Assembly: GCF_024807615.1 (NCBI RefSeq)
Contig: NZ_JANUCJ010000001.1
Span: 434,001-498,000 of the forward strand
Direction of reading: 5' to 3'
Length of the DNA: 64,000 bases
DNA from: Tsukamurella ocularis
GTDB taxonomy: Bacteria > Actinomycetota > Actinomycetes > Mycobacteriales > Mycobacteriaceae
Shown: one piece after another, positions 11,275 to 19,860 of the stretch
How positions within the stretch are numbered: the first letter of the stretch is position 1
How the letters are laid out: every line of letters begins with the position of its first letter
The notes under the pieces: generated by a model
The model's database searches: none
What the model was told of the DNA's origin: nothing
Seen by the model: only the letters and a program-made list of their open reading frames with translations
Position numbers and translations under genes: made by a program

Positions 11275-11296
11275 CAATTAATCGACTGACGTATCA
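11275..11296 (+). promoter_or_regulatory. Island operator site 1, upstream of ABC1-kinase gene
   Basis: Reads CAATTA, then TCGAC, then TGACGTATCA in the direction of the downstream gene. It is one of five related sites, one per transcription unit of the island. A second, inverted element (ATACGAGTCG, 11302-11311) follows and is partly symmetrical with CGACTGACGTAT. The site lies 39 bases before the ATG at 11335, and 70 bases from the divergent TetR start. Confidence 0.6.
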
Positions 11297-11334
11297 CTAT
11301 CATACGAGTCGTGTCGAATGCGTGAGGAGCGAAC

Positions 11335-12630
11335 ATGCCGGATATCACCCGGGGAAGTACCCGCCGAACGGCGAAACTGATCAGTCTGCCGCTCGGTGCC
11401 GCGGGCCGTAACGCTGTCGGCTGGGGCAAGAAGCTCGCCGGCGCCGACAAGGCGGAGGTCAACGCCCAGCTCCAAGCACGCGCGGCCGAGCAACTGTTCG
11501 AAGTCCTGGGCGAACTCAAGGGCGGCGCGATGAAGGTCGGCCAGGCCCTCAGCGTGATGGAGGCAGCGGTTCCGGAGGAGCTGTCCGAGCCCTATCGCGA
11601 AGCTCTCGCGAAGTTGCAGAACGAGGCACCGCCAATGGCGCCGGAGGCTGTGCACAAGATGCTGACCCAGCAGCTCGGATCCGGTTGGTCCACGCGCATC
11701 GCCGAATTCGACGACACAGCGGCTGCGTCCGCGAGCATCGGCCAGGTGCATCGCGCGATCTGGCACGACGGACGTGCCGTCGCGGTCAAGGTGCAGTACC
11801 CCGGCGCCGACGAAGCCCTGCGCGCGGACCTCAAAGCGCTGAGAACGCTCAGCCACATCATGAAGCCGCTGACCCCCGGGGCCGACATAGCGTCACTCGT
11901 CGACGAGTTGACCGAACGAACCGAAGCCGAACTCGACTACCGCTACGAAGCGACCAATCAACGGATCTTCGCCAAGGCCTTTCACGAGGATCCCGACGTG
12001 CTCATCCCGAAAGTGATCGCGAGCGCACCGAAGGTACTGGTGTCCGACTGGGTCACGGGCACCCCGCTGAGGGATGTCATCACCAGTGGTCAGCAGCGTC
12101 ATCGCGACGACGCCGCGCGCAAACTGACCCAGTTCGAGCTCAGTTCCCCCAGCAGGACCGGTCTCCTGCACGGGGATCCGCACCCGGGCAACTTCATGAT
12201 CGCCGACGATGGCCGACTCATCGCCCTGGACTTCGGGGCGGTCGCTGAGTTCCCCGACGGCATCCCACCCGCCGTCGGAGCGATCCTCCGTCTGGCGCGC
12301 GACGAGCGATTCGACGAACTCACCGGCCTCCTGCGGGACGAGGGTTTCATTCCCCGGGACTATCAGATCTCGCCGGACGAGATCGAGCAGTATCTCGCGC
12401 CGTACGTAGATCCGCTGCGCAGCGAGTCCTTCCACTTCACGCGCAAGTGGCTCGCGCGCGCATCGAGTAGTGCACTCGACCCTCGAGGGGAACAATTCCG
12501 CACCGGTCGCATGCTCTCGTTGCCGCCGCAGTACCTCATGATATTTCGTGTGCTCCTCGGCGTCGTCGGCATCTGCTCGCAGATGGAGGCTGAGGCGCCG
12601 TACCGCGCGCTCATGGAGCAGTGGACCTGA
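11335..12630 (+). CDS. ABC1/UbiB (ADCK-like) atypical kinase, copy 1
   Basis: A 431-residue member of the ABC1/UbiB family. The diagnostic KxGQ motif is in GGAMKVGQALSVME. The glycine-rich loop is replaced by SASIGQV, the lysine is in VAVKVQYPG, and the catalytic and metal motifs are HGDPHPGN and LDFG. Family members act on quinone or lipid homeostasis at membranes; actinobacteria use menaquinone, so a lipid role is more likely here. GAGGAG precedes the ATG. A second, divergent copy lies at 26892-28283. The pair flank the monooxygenase and mce genes, which suggests they serve the same pathway. Confidence 0.88.
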   Translation: MPDITRGSTRRTAKLISLPLGAAGRNAVGWGKKLAGADKAEVNAQLQARAAEQLFEVLGELKGGAMKVGQALSVMEAAVPEELSEPYREALAKLQNEAPPMAPEAVHKMLTQQLGSGWSTRIAEFDDTAAASASIGQVHRAIWHDGRAVAVKVQYPGADEALRADLKALRTLSHIMKPLTPGADIASLVDELTERTEAELDYRYEATNQRIFAKAFHEDPDVLIPKVIASAPKVLVSDWVTGTPLRDVITSGQQRHRDDAARKLTQFELSSPSRTGLLHGDPHPGNFMIADDGRLIALDFGAVAEFPDGIPPAVGAILRLARDERFDELTGLLRDEGFIPRDYQISPDEIEQYLAPYVDPLRSESFHFTRKWLARASSSALDPRGEQFRTGRMLSLPPQYLMIFRVLLGVVGICSQMEAEAPYRALMEQWT

Positions 12631-12651
12631 GATCCCCGCGGCAGACGAGAA

Positions 12652-12678
12652 CGCCCCAGCCCTCGTGGGGCCGGGGCG
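12652..12678. terminator. Hairpin between convergent ABC1-kinase and small membrane protein genes
   Basis: CGCCCC at 12652-12657 pairs with GGGGCG at 12673-12678, with further pairing of GCCC and GGGC inside. It lies in the 70-base gap between two convergent stops and fits a bidirectional terminator. Confidence 0.6.
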
Positions 12679-12700
12679 CGCCCGGTACGTTCCGCCTCGA

Positions 12701-13054
12701 TCACCTCGTCATACGGTCGACCGCGAAGCGGACGATCCGTTCCGCGAGGTACACACCGTAGGCGAGCAGAGCAACGACGCCCACGGATCGGGATCTGCGC
12801 TCGATCAGTGCGAGACCGATCGCTGCCTCGGAGAGTCCGTTGACGACCACCCACTTCTCCGTCTCGTCCGGGAAGAAGGGCTTCGAGATCAATACGAAGG
12901 GCTTGGGAGCGACGAGGTGCGCCAAGCCAGACGCCGCGAGCGCGATACCGGAGACGCGCGCCAGGACGTCGAACACCGTTCCCGCCGACGACGCCGCCCA
13001 CTTCACGGTGCTCACCGCGCCCGAGACTGTGTTACGCGCCCATACGAGTGTCAT
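12701..13054 (-). CDS. Small membrane protein (DoxX-like topology)
   Basis: A 117-residue protein with three to four hydrophobic segments (around 25-50, 65-85 and 90-110) and a conserved-looking centre, GLAHLVAPKPFVLISKPFFPDETEKWVVVNG. The layout resembles DoxX-like small membrane proteins, but I cannot assign a family firmly. Its ATG overlaps the stop of the monooxygenase gene upstream by four bases, so it is the last gene of the FMO-SDR-FMO operon. It could anchor or supply electrons to these enzymes; that is inference. Confidence 0.7.
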   Translation of the reverse strand: MTLVWARNTVSGAVSTVKWAASSAGTVFDVLARVSGIALAASGLAHLVAPKPFVLISKPFFPDETEKWVVVNGLSEAAIGLALIERRSRSVGVVALLAYGVYLAERIVRFAVDRMTR

Positions 13055-14664
13055 GATCGAGCCTCCTGATTGAGATCAGCGGATAGGACGCCGGCGGGCA
13101 CCGGCAGTGGCGCGCCAGGGTTTCCCGGGGCTGCTGCGAACTCGAAATCGGACAGCGGGAAGTTCTTGCTGGCCCGTGTCGATTGGTAGGCCGTGGTGGG
13201 TCGGAGGAATCCGAAGTCGCCGTGCTTGTCGATGTAGTACGAGTTGGCATCGACGCAGGACTTCCCGTGCATCAGAGTGGCTTTGCCTCGTTCCGAGATG
13301 AAGTCGAAGAACCTATCGGTCGCTTCCGTGCTGACGGCGACCGAGGTCGCACCGCGTCGCTCCGCCTCCCCGATGACTCGGGTGATGATGCGAATAGCGT
13401 TCTCCACCATGACGTGCCAACTGCTCCCACTCCACGCGAACGGGCCGAACACCATGAAGTGATTGGGGAGCTGCGGCATGCAGACGCCCTCGTATGCGCG
13501 GGCGCGGTTGTGCTCGTAGAAGTCAGCGAGGTCGAAGCCGTCCCTGCCGCGCACGGGACGTCGACGGTACGGGTCAGGAGACTGAGACATCTCGAACCCG
13601 GTCGCCAGCACGAGGACATCGATGTCCCGGTGAACGCCGTCTCGAGTCTCGATACCGGTCTCGGTGACGCGGGCGATCGGATCGGTGACCAGATCCACGT
13701 CCGGTCTCGTGTACGTCTTGTAATAGAGGTTCGACACACTGGGCCGCTTACACCCGAACCCGTAGCCGGGCGTCAACTTCTTTCGTAGCTCACCATCGCG
13801 CACTTGGGTGAAGAGGAAGGCTCGGCACGCCCACGCCGGAATCAGCGTCAACGGAGCGATCTGCTTGCCGTACACCGTGACACCGACGAGCCCCACCTCC
13901 ACCGCACCGGCTACCAGTCCACGGACGACGGACTGAAGGACCGGCAGGACCCGGAAGGCGGTGCGTACCATCCGCGGAATCGCGAAGTCGGGTTTGGCGA
14001 ACACCCAGATGGCGCGGCGTTGGTACACATCCAGATGAGCAGCCATCCTGGCCAGCTGCGGAACGAGCTGGACCGAGGTGGCTCCCGTGCCGATCACGGC
14101 TGCCCGTTTGCCCGCGAAGTCGTAGTCGTGATCCCAGACCTGAGTCTGAATCACTTTGCCCTGGAACTTGTCGAGGCCTTCAATGTCTGGCAGTCGCGGT
14201 TCGACGAAGGCACCGAGCGCAGTCACCACGTATTTCGCCGTGACCTCATCGCCCGTTGCCAGTCGAAGCCGCCACCATTGCTTCTCCTCGTCCCACTCCC
14301 TACTGGTCACGTCGGAGTCGAACCGCAGATGCGCTTCGAGCCCGTACTTGCCCACGAGCCGCTCGATGTACTGCCGGACTTCCGCACCCTTGGGAAAGGT
14401 TCGGGACCAATCGGGATTCTTCTCGAAAGAGAACTGGTACACGATTCCCGGAACATCCACTGCAACATCCGGATAGGAGTTCGCGAGCCAGGTGCCGCCG
14501 ACTCCCGGCGCCCGCTCGAGAATGACGAAGTCGCCTATCCCGGCACGCTTGAGGCCGATACCGACTCCGAGGCCCCCGAATCCCGCTCCGATGATCGCCA
14601 CCAGATGGTCGGGCTGAGTCTTCGCGCCCGATGCCTCCCGGACCACTTTCGCCTTCCTGGCCAT
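13051..14664 (-). CDS. Flavin-containing (Baeyer-Villiger type) monooxygenase, island copy 1
   Basis: A 537-residue FAD/NADPH enzyme. The FAD-binding motif GAGFGG is at 26-31, the NADPH motif GTGATS near 193-198, and ATGFEM near residue 360. The family motif GGTWLANSYPDVAVD is present. The Baeyer-Villiger fingerprint FxGxxxHxxxW(P/D) reads FQGKVIQTQVWD, with Gln in place of the key His. Ketone-to-ester oxidation is the family reaction; the altered residue makes the exact chemistry uncertain. The start lies directly at the SDR stop (no gap), and the gene is third in its operon. Confidence 0.88.
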   Translation of the reverse strand: MARKAKVVREASGAKTQPDHLVAIIGAGFGGLGVGIGLKRAGIGDFVILERAPGVGGTWLANSYPDVAVDVPGIVYQFSFEKNPDWSRTFPKGAEVRQYIERLVGKYGLEAHLRFDSDVTSREWDEEKQWWRLRLATGDEVTAKYVVTALGAFVEPRLPDIEGLDKFQGKVIQTQVWDHDYDFAGKRAAVIGTGATSVQLVPQLARMAAHLDVYQRRAIWVFAKPDFAIPRMVRTAFRVLPVLQSVVRGLVAGAVEVGLVGVTVYGKQIAPLTLIPAWACRAFLFTQVRDGELRKKLTPGYGFGCKRPSVSNLYYKTYTRPDVDLVTDPIARVTETGIETRDGVHRDIDVLVLATGFEMSQSPDPYRRRPVRGRDGFDLADFYEHNRARAYEGVCMPQLPNHFMVFGPFAWSGSSWHVMVENAIRIITRVIGEAERRGATSVAVSTEATDRFFDFISERGKATLMHGKSCVDANSYYIDKHGDFGFLRPTTAYQSTRASKNFPLSDFEFAAAPGNPGAPLPVPAGVLSADLNQEARS

Positions 14665-15531
14665 CTAGTTCTCCCCTCCCACGATCTCCGCCTGTCTGCT
14701 GATCCGGGAGTCGTACTCGTGCCGCGCGGGTTTGTCGTACGGCGCCAGTGTGCGATCTGCGCCGAACAGACTGCGGCCGAACAACCACAGACCCTCCGGC
14801 ACTACGTGATAGATCCGCAGGAGCGGCACGGTTCCGGCCGGCGCACCGACGACGGCGGGCCGTCGCGCGAGGGTGCCGACGGCACGCCGAGCCACCACGT
14901 TCGGCGTCACGATTCCCAACCTCTCCCACCACTTGAACGGAATCCCGTCGACCAATTGCGTGCGCACGGCTGACGGCATGACCGTCGAGAGTGTGACGCC
15001 CGTGCCCACCAGTTCCTCACGAGCACTGCGAGCGAACCCAGTCGCCGCGTGTTTGGACGCGACGTAGGATGCCAGTCCAGGCGAGTGAATCGCCCCAGCG
15101 GCGGACGTGATGTTGATGATGTGACCACGTCCGCGAGCGATCATCCTGGGTGCGATCAAGCGGTACGAGTAGTAGTGCGCCCAGAAATTGACGCGCATCG
15201 TCGCCTGCGCGACGGCCAGCGGCTCCTCCAGGAGAGGCCCCACCGGCATGATTCCCGCGTTGTTGACCACGATATCGAGCGGCCCAAGGAGAGCCTCGAC
15301 CTCATCAACGAGGACTTCCAGCGCCTCGGGGTCGCCCGCGTCGAGCTCTCGCCCCACGGCACCGCGGCCGAGTCGCTCCGCCGCGCTCCGCGCCACTTCG
15401 CCGTCCAGATCGGCGATCACGACGACCGCACCCTTCTTGGCGAGCCGTTCAGCGATCGACAGACCGATACCACGGGCGCCTCCGGTGACCAGCGCTACTG
15501 CGCCGCGCGTGTCGAAGGTCTCGAACTTCAT
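14665..15531 (-). CDS. Short-chain dehydrogenase/reductase
   Basis: A 288-residue classical SDR with nucleotide-binding TGGARGIG at 16-23, NNAG near residue 90, and the catalytic set Ser-Tyr-X3-Lys in ITSAAGAIHSPGLASYVASK. The C-terminal extension of about 40 residues resembles the SadH-like enzymes found with monooxygenases in mycolic-acid bacteria. The start ATG overlaps the stop of the upstream monooxygenase by four bases. Likely role: oxidising a secondary alcohol to the ketone used by the neighbouring monooxygenases, or the reverse. Confidence 0.9.
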   Translation of the reverse strand: MKFETFDTRGAVALVTGGARGIGLSIAERLAKKGAVVVIADLDGEVARSAAERLGRGAVGRELDAGDPEALEVLVDEVEALLGPLDIVVNNAGIMPVGPLLEEPLAVAQATMRVNFWAHYYSYRLIAPRMIARGRGHIINITSAAGAIHSPGLASYVASKHAATGFARSAREELVGTGVTLSTVMPSAVRTQLVDGIPFKWWERLGIVTPNVVARRAVGTLARRPAVVGAPAGTVPLLRIYHVVPEGLWLFGRSLFGADRTLAPYDKPARHEYDSRISRQAEIVGGEN

Positions 15532-17099
15532 GCGATCGTCCTGTCTGCGAGGTCCTGTTCCACATCGGTGGAAGTGATATCGATGCCTCGGAACTCGTAC
15601 GCCGACAGATCCACGTTGCGACTCTGCTCCTTCGCCTCGAAAAGGCTCGTCGGCCTGATGTACGGCATGTCGCCGGCGGAGTTGACGTAGTAGGTTCGCA
15701 ACCCGGCATTGACCGAATTGAAGTAGTAGTCGATGTTCTCGTCGTTCCGTCGGATCTTCGCGTGATAGGCGTTGTGCGCGCCCCATTGGACCTCGGCGGA
15801 CTGTGCACCTCGTGCCATCGTCGCCTCGATCACGTTGATAGCGTGGCCGGACGAGATCTCCACGAGCTCATGCCATCCGGTACCGATCCACGAGTACGGA
15901 CCAACCAGGATCCACCGGTTCGGAAGCTGCGGCCCAGCGACCGACTGGTAGGCCTGCAACCGCTCGGAGTTGTAGAAGACTCCGAGATCGAATCCGTCTC
16001 GACCCACCACGGCCCCCTCGACGTAGCTCTCGGGATCGGAGAACAAGTGGTATCCGGTGGCGAGGACGATCGCGTCGAGTTCGAAGACACGCCCATCTCG
16101 AGTGACGATTCCCTCGGGCACGATCCGTTCGATCGGATCCGTGACCAGCTCTACGTTGTCCCGGTTGAACGCCTGGAGGAAGGAGTTCGACAGCGTCGGA
16201 CGTTTGCCCAGGAGTCCGTAGTGCGGCATCAAGCCTTGTCGTGTTCCCGGATCCCGTACCACCGCACGCAGATAGCCGCGATAGACCGTTCGGGCGACGC
16301 GGTCGAATACCGGTGCCCCTAGCCGGAACAATCTTCTCGGTGTCTGGTACACGATCCGCAGCCCTACCTCCACCACGAGATTCGCGATCAAGGACAACAG
16401 ATGCCCGGGCCCCGGCGCCGCGATGAGATTACGAATCGGTGCAGGAGTGGCGAAGTCGGGCTTGGGCAGGGCCCACACAGGCGTCCTCTGAAATACAGAG
16501 AGGGTTGCGACGGCAGGTGCGATCGAGGGCGTGATCTGCACGGAGCTAGCACCCGTGCCGATCACCGCGACACGCTTTCCGACGAGGTCATAGGTGTGAT
16601 CCCACTCGTTCGGACGAAGAACGGTGCCCGCGAACTCCTGATATCCCGGAATACCCGGATCGTCCTTCGCGGTGATGTACGCGCCGACCGCCGAAATGAC
16701 GAACTGCGCGGTGATCTCCTCACCTCCGGAGGTGGAAAGCCGCCACAGGCCGGCGGAATCGTCCCAGTTCTCTCGCTCGATCGACGTATTCCATCTCGCG
16801 TGCTGGTACAGGCCGAAACGGCTCGCCACCTCCCGGTGGTACTCGAAGACCTCGCGCCCCTTGGGGAACATGCGGGACCACTTGGGATTGCGGGCGAATG
16901 AGTACTGGTAAGTGAACCCCGGTACGTCCACCCCGAGCCCGGGATAGTGGTTATCCCGCCAGCTCCCTCCGAAATCCGAGCCGCGCTCGACGATGAGGAA
17001 GTCCGAGATACCACGACGCACGAGCTGCGCGGCGGCACAGATTCCTCCAGGACCGGCACCGATGATCACGATGCGATGTTGAGGCTGTTCAGCCATCAC
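15528..17099 (-). CDS. Flavin-containing (Baeyer-Villiger type) monooxygenase, island copy 2
   Basis: A 523-residue enzyme and first gene of the FMO-SDR-FMO-small membrane protein operon. FAD motif GAGPGG (14-19), NADPH motif GTGASS near 180, and the long family motif GGSWRDNHYPGLGVD are intact. The Baeyer-Villiger fingerprint reads FAGTVLRPNEWD, with Arg at the position of the conserved His. The ATG follows AAGGAGG. An island operator site lies 24-45 bases upstream, between a TTGACA-like hexamer and the gene. It resembles the enzyme at 28907 more than the one at 13051 (shared SDPESY and GRDGFDLG-type blocks). Confidence 0.88.
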   Translation of the reverse strand: MMAEQPQHRIVIIGAGPGGICAAAQLVRRGISDFLIVERGSDFGGSWRDNHYPGLGVDVPGFTYQYSFARNPKWSRMFPKGREVFEYHREVASRFGLYQHARWNTSIERENWDDSAGLWRLSTSGGEEITAQFVISAVGAYITAKDDPGIPGYQEFAGTVLRPNEWDHTYDLVGKRVAVIGTGASSVQITPSIAPAVATLSVFQRTPVWALPKPDFATPAPIRNLIAAPGPGHLLSLIANLVVEVGLRIVYQTPRRLFRLGAPVFDRVARTVYRGYLRAVVRDPGTRQGLMPHYGLLGKRPTLSNSFLQAFNRDNVELVTDPIERIVPEGIVTRDGRVFELDAIVLATGYHLFSDPESYVEGAVVGRDGFDLGVFYNSERLQAYQSVAGPQLPNRWILVGPYSWIGTGWHELVEISSGHAINVIEATMARGAQSAEVQWGAHNAYHAKIRRNDENIDYYFNSVNAGLRTYYVNSAGDMPYIRPTSLFEAKEQSRNVDLSAYEFRGIDITSTDVEQDLADRTIA

Positions 17100-17122
17100 T
17101 ACCTCCTTGGACTTAGAGATAC

Positions 17123-17144
17123 TGACATATCATTCACCTAATTG
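17123..17144 (-). promoter_or_regulatory. Island operator site 2, upstream of FMO-SDR operon
   Basis: On the minus strand it reads CAATTAGGTGAA then TGATATGTCA, the island motif in the same orientation to its gene as the other sites. TTGACA overlaps its 5' end and could be the -35 element, which would place the motif in the promoter spacer, a repressing position. It is 24 bases from the start codon of the monooxygenase at 17099. Confidence 0.6.
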
Positions 17145-17173
17145 TCAATGATCGAATCAGTCACTACAGCAGG

Positions 17174-17899
17174 TCATTTGATACCCGGCAGGCTTGAGGC
17201 AACACCCATCGATTTCGGATCGGGCCCGAAGTTCGCGACCTTCCACCGGCCATCGAGTTGCACCACGACCACCCTCAGCACCATCACCTGCGTGGACTTG
17301 TCCGGCTGTTGCGCCGTGGTGCTGGTCTGGTTGGCGATCACGATGACGTCCCACGGCTGTCCGTTACCCGGCGGGTGCGCGAGGTCGCCGTCGAACTGAC
17401 TGTGTACCACCTCGCCGGAAGCGACCATGCGCAGCTGCTGCTGCAGCTCGACGATCAGTGGACCGGCACCGTTCTCGTTCATCGCGAAGGTGTCACCGAA
17501 GGACTTCGTCGTCCCCTCGGCAAGCGACGTGACGTAGTCAGCAGCGCGATTGAAGTCGATCGTCAGCGCCTTCTTGGTGTAGTCCTCGGCGGTCTTGCGC
17601 ACTGCGGCGAGATCGGTCAATGCGTCGGCGGCTCTGTCGGCTCGCACCTGAGCCTGCGCCACTCTGCGCTCCAGGAAGAAGGCTCCCAGTGCGGCGACGA
17701 GAATGGTCACGAGAAGCGCCGCGAGAACGATGCGGAGTCGGCGTAGCAGTACGCTCACCCGTTCCTGCGTCGAGCTCAGCTCCGCTCGGAGCCGGTCCTT
17801 CTTCGCTCTCTTAGGCTTGGGCGCATCGATCTCGATCGAGGGATCAGGCTCGGTGGCTTCCACGAGGTCAGTGGTCATCGTCTTCCTCTGTTCAGTCAT
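17174..17899 (-). CDS. Mce-associated membrane protein (Mam)
   Basis: A 241-residue protein with a charged cytosolic N-terminal tail (KPKRAKKDRLRAELSS), one membrane helix (about 54-76, RIVLAALLVTILVAALGAFFL) and an extracytoplasmic NTF2-like domain ending in VVVQLDGRWKVANFG. This layout is that of the Mam proteins that follow mceF and stabilise Mce complexes. It directly follows mceF (start next to its stop) and is the last gene of the mce operon. Confidence 0.87.
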   Translation of the reverse strand: MTEQRKTMTTDLVEATEPDPSIEIDAPKPKRAKKDRLRAELSSTQERVSVLLRRLRIVLAALLVTILVAALGAFFLERRVAQAQVRADRAADALTDLAAVRKTAEDYTKKALTIDFNRAADYVTSLAEGTTKSFGDTFAMNENGAGPLIVELQQQLRMVASGEVVHSQFDGDLAHPPGNGQPWDVIVIANQTSTTAQQPDKSTQVMVLRVVVVQLDGRWKVANFGPDPKSMGVASSLPGIK

Positions 17900-18847
17900 C
17901 TATTTCACCGCTAGTTCCACACGTGCGGGCCCGCCGACGGGGAAGGCCCGAATCCACATGTCGGTGAACGCCCCCGCATTCACCCTGATGCCTCGGAGCT
18001 GCCCCGTCACCGGCGCAAGGCTGTCGGCGAAGTCGCCGACCGACGGCAAGAAGGACGACAGAGTCGTCATCAGGTCCGTCAAAGGTGGGCCCAGCGCATC
18101 GAAGCCGCGACTCTGCCGCTGCATGTCACCGAGTCTGCCCAACGCCACGACCACCTTCCCGAAGGCCGGCCCTAGGGCGGTGGCACCCGCACCGATTCCC
18201 GAGATGTACTGCGTCGCTCCCATTCCGGTGAGCCGCATGGTGAGCGACTGCCCCTCGTTGAAGAGTCCGACCGCATCCCGCCCCTTATCGTGAGCGGTCT
18301 GCCCGACCAGGGAGACGATCGCTTTGAGGTTCGCCAACGTCGCCTCGTCCGATGTCACCTGGACCAACAGATCACCCATCCGGCGCACGATCACTGGATC
18401 GATCAGCTCGCCGAGCCGATCGATCTTCGCCGTCAGGTCGCCGGCAGTGGCGGTATCCGCCACCTGCTGCATCGCGATCCCAGAGCCCTCCCGCAGGTAG
18501 GGACCTGCCGCATCGACCGGCCGGAAGTCGAGGTACTGCTCCCCCGCCGCCGAGAGGTTCTGCACCGCGACCTTCGTCGACGCCGGGATCTTCTGCGCGC
18601 CGTCGATCGCGAGCCGCACGCTGAGCCCCTCCGGGCCCGCAATGATCGACCGGACCTTACCGATGGGCAGTCCGAACAGCGTGACGGGCGAGGTCTCCAT
18701 GAGGCCGGATGACCTCTCCATCTGCACGACGACGTCGAAGGTGCGTTTACCCGGTTCGAGCCGGAGCACGTCGACCACGATGTACGCGGACGCGGTCACG
18801 ACGATGACGACCAGGGTGACGACAGCCAGAATCCCTTTACGCATCAA
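17900..18847 (-). CDS. MCE family protein MceF
   Basis: A 315-residue subunit with an N-terminal membrane helix (about 5-27) and an MlaD/Mce domain (FDVVVQMERSSGLMETSPVTLFGLPIGKV). It is shorter than usual for MceF (commonly over 400 residues), lacking a long C-terminal tail. The start overlaps the mceE stop by four bases. As the sixth mce gene it should complete a heterohexameric tunnel that carries lipids across the periplasm to the YrbE permease. Confidence 0.88.
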   Translation of the reverse strand: MMRKGILAVVTLVVIVVTASAYIVVDVLRLEPGKRTFDVVVQMERSSGLMETSPVTLFGLPIGKVRSIIAGPEGLSVRLAIDGAQKIPASTKVAVQNLSAAGEQYLDFRPVDAAGPYLREGSGIAMQQVADTATAGDLTAKIDRLGELIDPVIVRRMGDLLVQVTSDEATLANLKAIVSLVGQTAHDKGRDAVGLFNEGQSLTMRLTGMGATQYISGIGAGATALGPAFGKVVVALGRLGDMQRQSRGFDALGPPLTDLMTTLSSFLPSVGDFADSLAPVTGQLRGIRVNAGAFTDMWIRAFPVGGPARVELAVK

Positions 18848-19860
18848 TACACCCCGATCGCTCGGAGGAAGTCGGCGAGAGCGACGGCTCGGCCGTCCCT
18901 CGTAGTGGAATTCACAATGTTCACCTCGGTGGGTCCGGAAAGGAAGGGTCCCAGCTTCTTCGCGACAAGGTCGCGGATCAGGTCCCCATTCGTGGTCAGC
19001 GAGCGATCGAGCTCGGCCACGGTCGCCACCATCGGATCAAGCATGGAGACCAAGGTCTTCAGATCGCGATGAGTGGGCTGCTCCAGCAGATCCGCGCCCG
19101 GCTTGGTCAAGAACCTCAGATCGGAGATGAGCACGACCATCGACATGAACAGGTCCTGCATCTTGCGGTACCGTTCGGGGCCGATCGTGAGGACGCGATC
19201 GATCGTGGCCGCATTGCGCGCCACTTCGTCCAGGATCTTCGCATCTCCGTCCATGAGTCGCCCCATGACTCGTGTCGATTGGCCGGCCTCCAGAATCTGC
19301 CGAGTCGCCGTCCGTGTCAGCTCGGCGAGCTCGGCACGATTCGCGGGCACAGCACCATTGACCTCACGGATGGTCTTCTGCACACGACCGACCAGACCAC
19401 CGTTGATGAGTTGCCCCACGCTGATCATCACTGTTTCCACGTTGTCCGGCGGCGAGGTCTGGGAGAGGGGAATCGTGTCACCCGGCCGCAGGTATCGCGT
19501 CGACGCCCCGGACGGCACTACCAGTGCGAGGTACAGATCTCCGAGGATCGTGCCCTGGCGCAGCTCAGCCCGAGTCTCGACGGGGAGTCGCACGTCACGG
19601 GCGATCTCGATCGTTGCCGTGGCCGTCCGTTCTCCGAGCGAGACGCTGTCGAGCCGGCCCACCGGAGCGCCGTCGAGCAGAACCTTGGCCCCGGACGGGA
19701 TGTTGAGGACGCTCGAGAATTCGATGTGCACCTTCTGCGTGGGTCCAGATCTCCCGTCCGGAACGGGAATCGCCTCGAGAGTCACTCCGCATCCGGAAGT
19801 GACGGGGACCGACACCAGGAGAAGGGCCGCGAATGCCGCGGCGGTGCGCCGTGCGATCAC
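18844..19860 (-). CDS. MCE family lipoprotein MceE
   Basis: A 338-residue subunit whose signal sequence ends in a lipobox, VTSGC, with the lipidated Cys at 24. This marks it as the LprK/LprN-type MceE position in the operon. The Mce domain follows (VHIEFSSVLNIPSGAKVLLDGAPVGRL), then a helical region that would form part of the tunnel shaft. It overlaps both neighbours by four bases. Confidence 0.92.
   Translation of the reverse strand: MIARRTAAAFAALLLVSVPVTSGCGVTLEAIPVPDGRSGPTQKVHIEFSSVLNIPSGAKVLLDGAPVGRLDSVSLGERTATATIEIARDVRLPVETRAELRQGTILGDLYLALVVPSGASTRYLRPGDTIPLSQTSPPDNVETVMISVGQLINGGLVGRVQKTIREVNGAVPANRAELAELTRTATRQILEAGQSTRVMGRLMDGDAKILDEVARNAATIDRVLTIGPERYRKMQDLFMSMVVLISDLRFLTKPGADLLEQPTHRDLKTLVSMLDPMVATVAELDRSLTTNGDLIRDLVAKKLGPFLSGPTEVNIVNSTTRDGRAVALADFLRAIGVY

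Noticed and set aside
11302-11311. ATACGAGTCG as a sixth operator copy
   Set aside because: It lacks the TGA-N4-TCA core; more likely part of site 1's extended symmetry.
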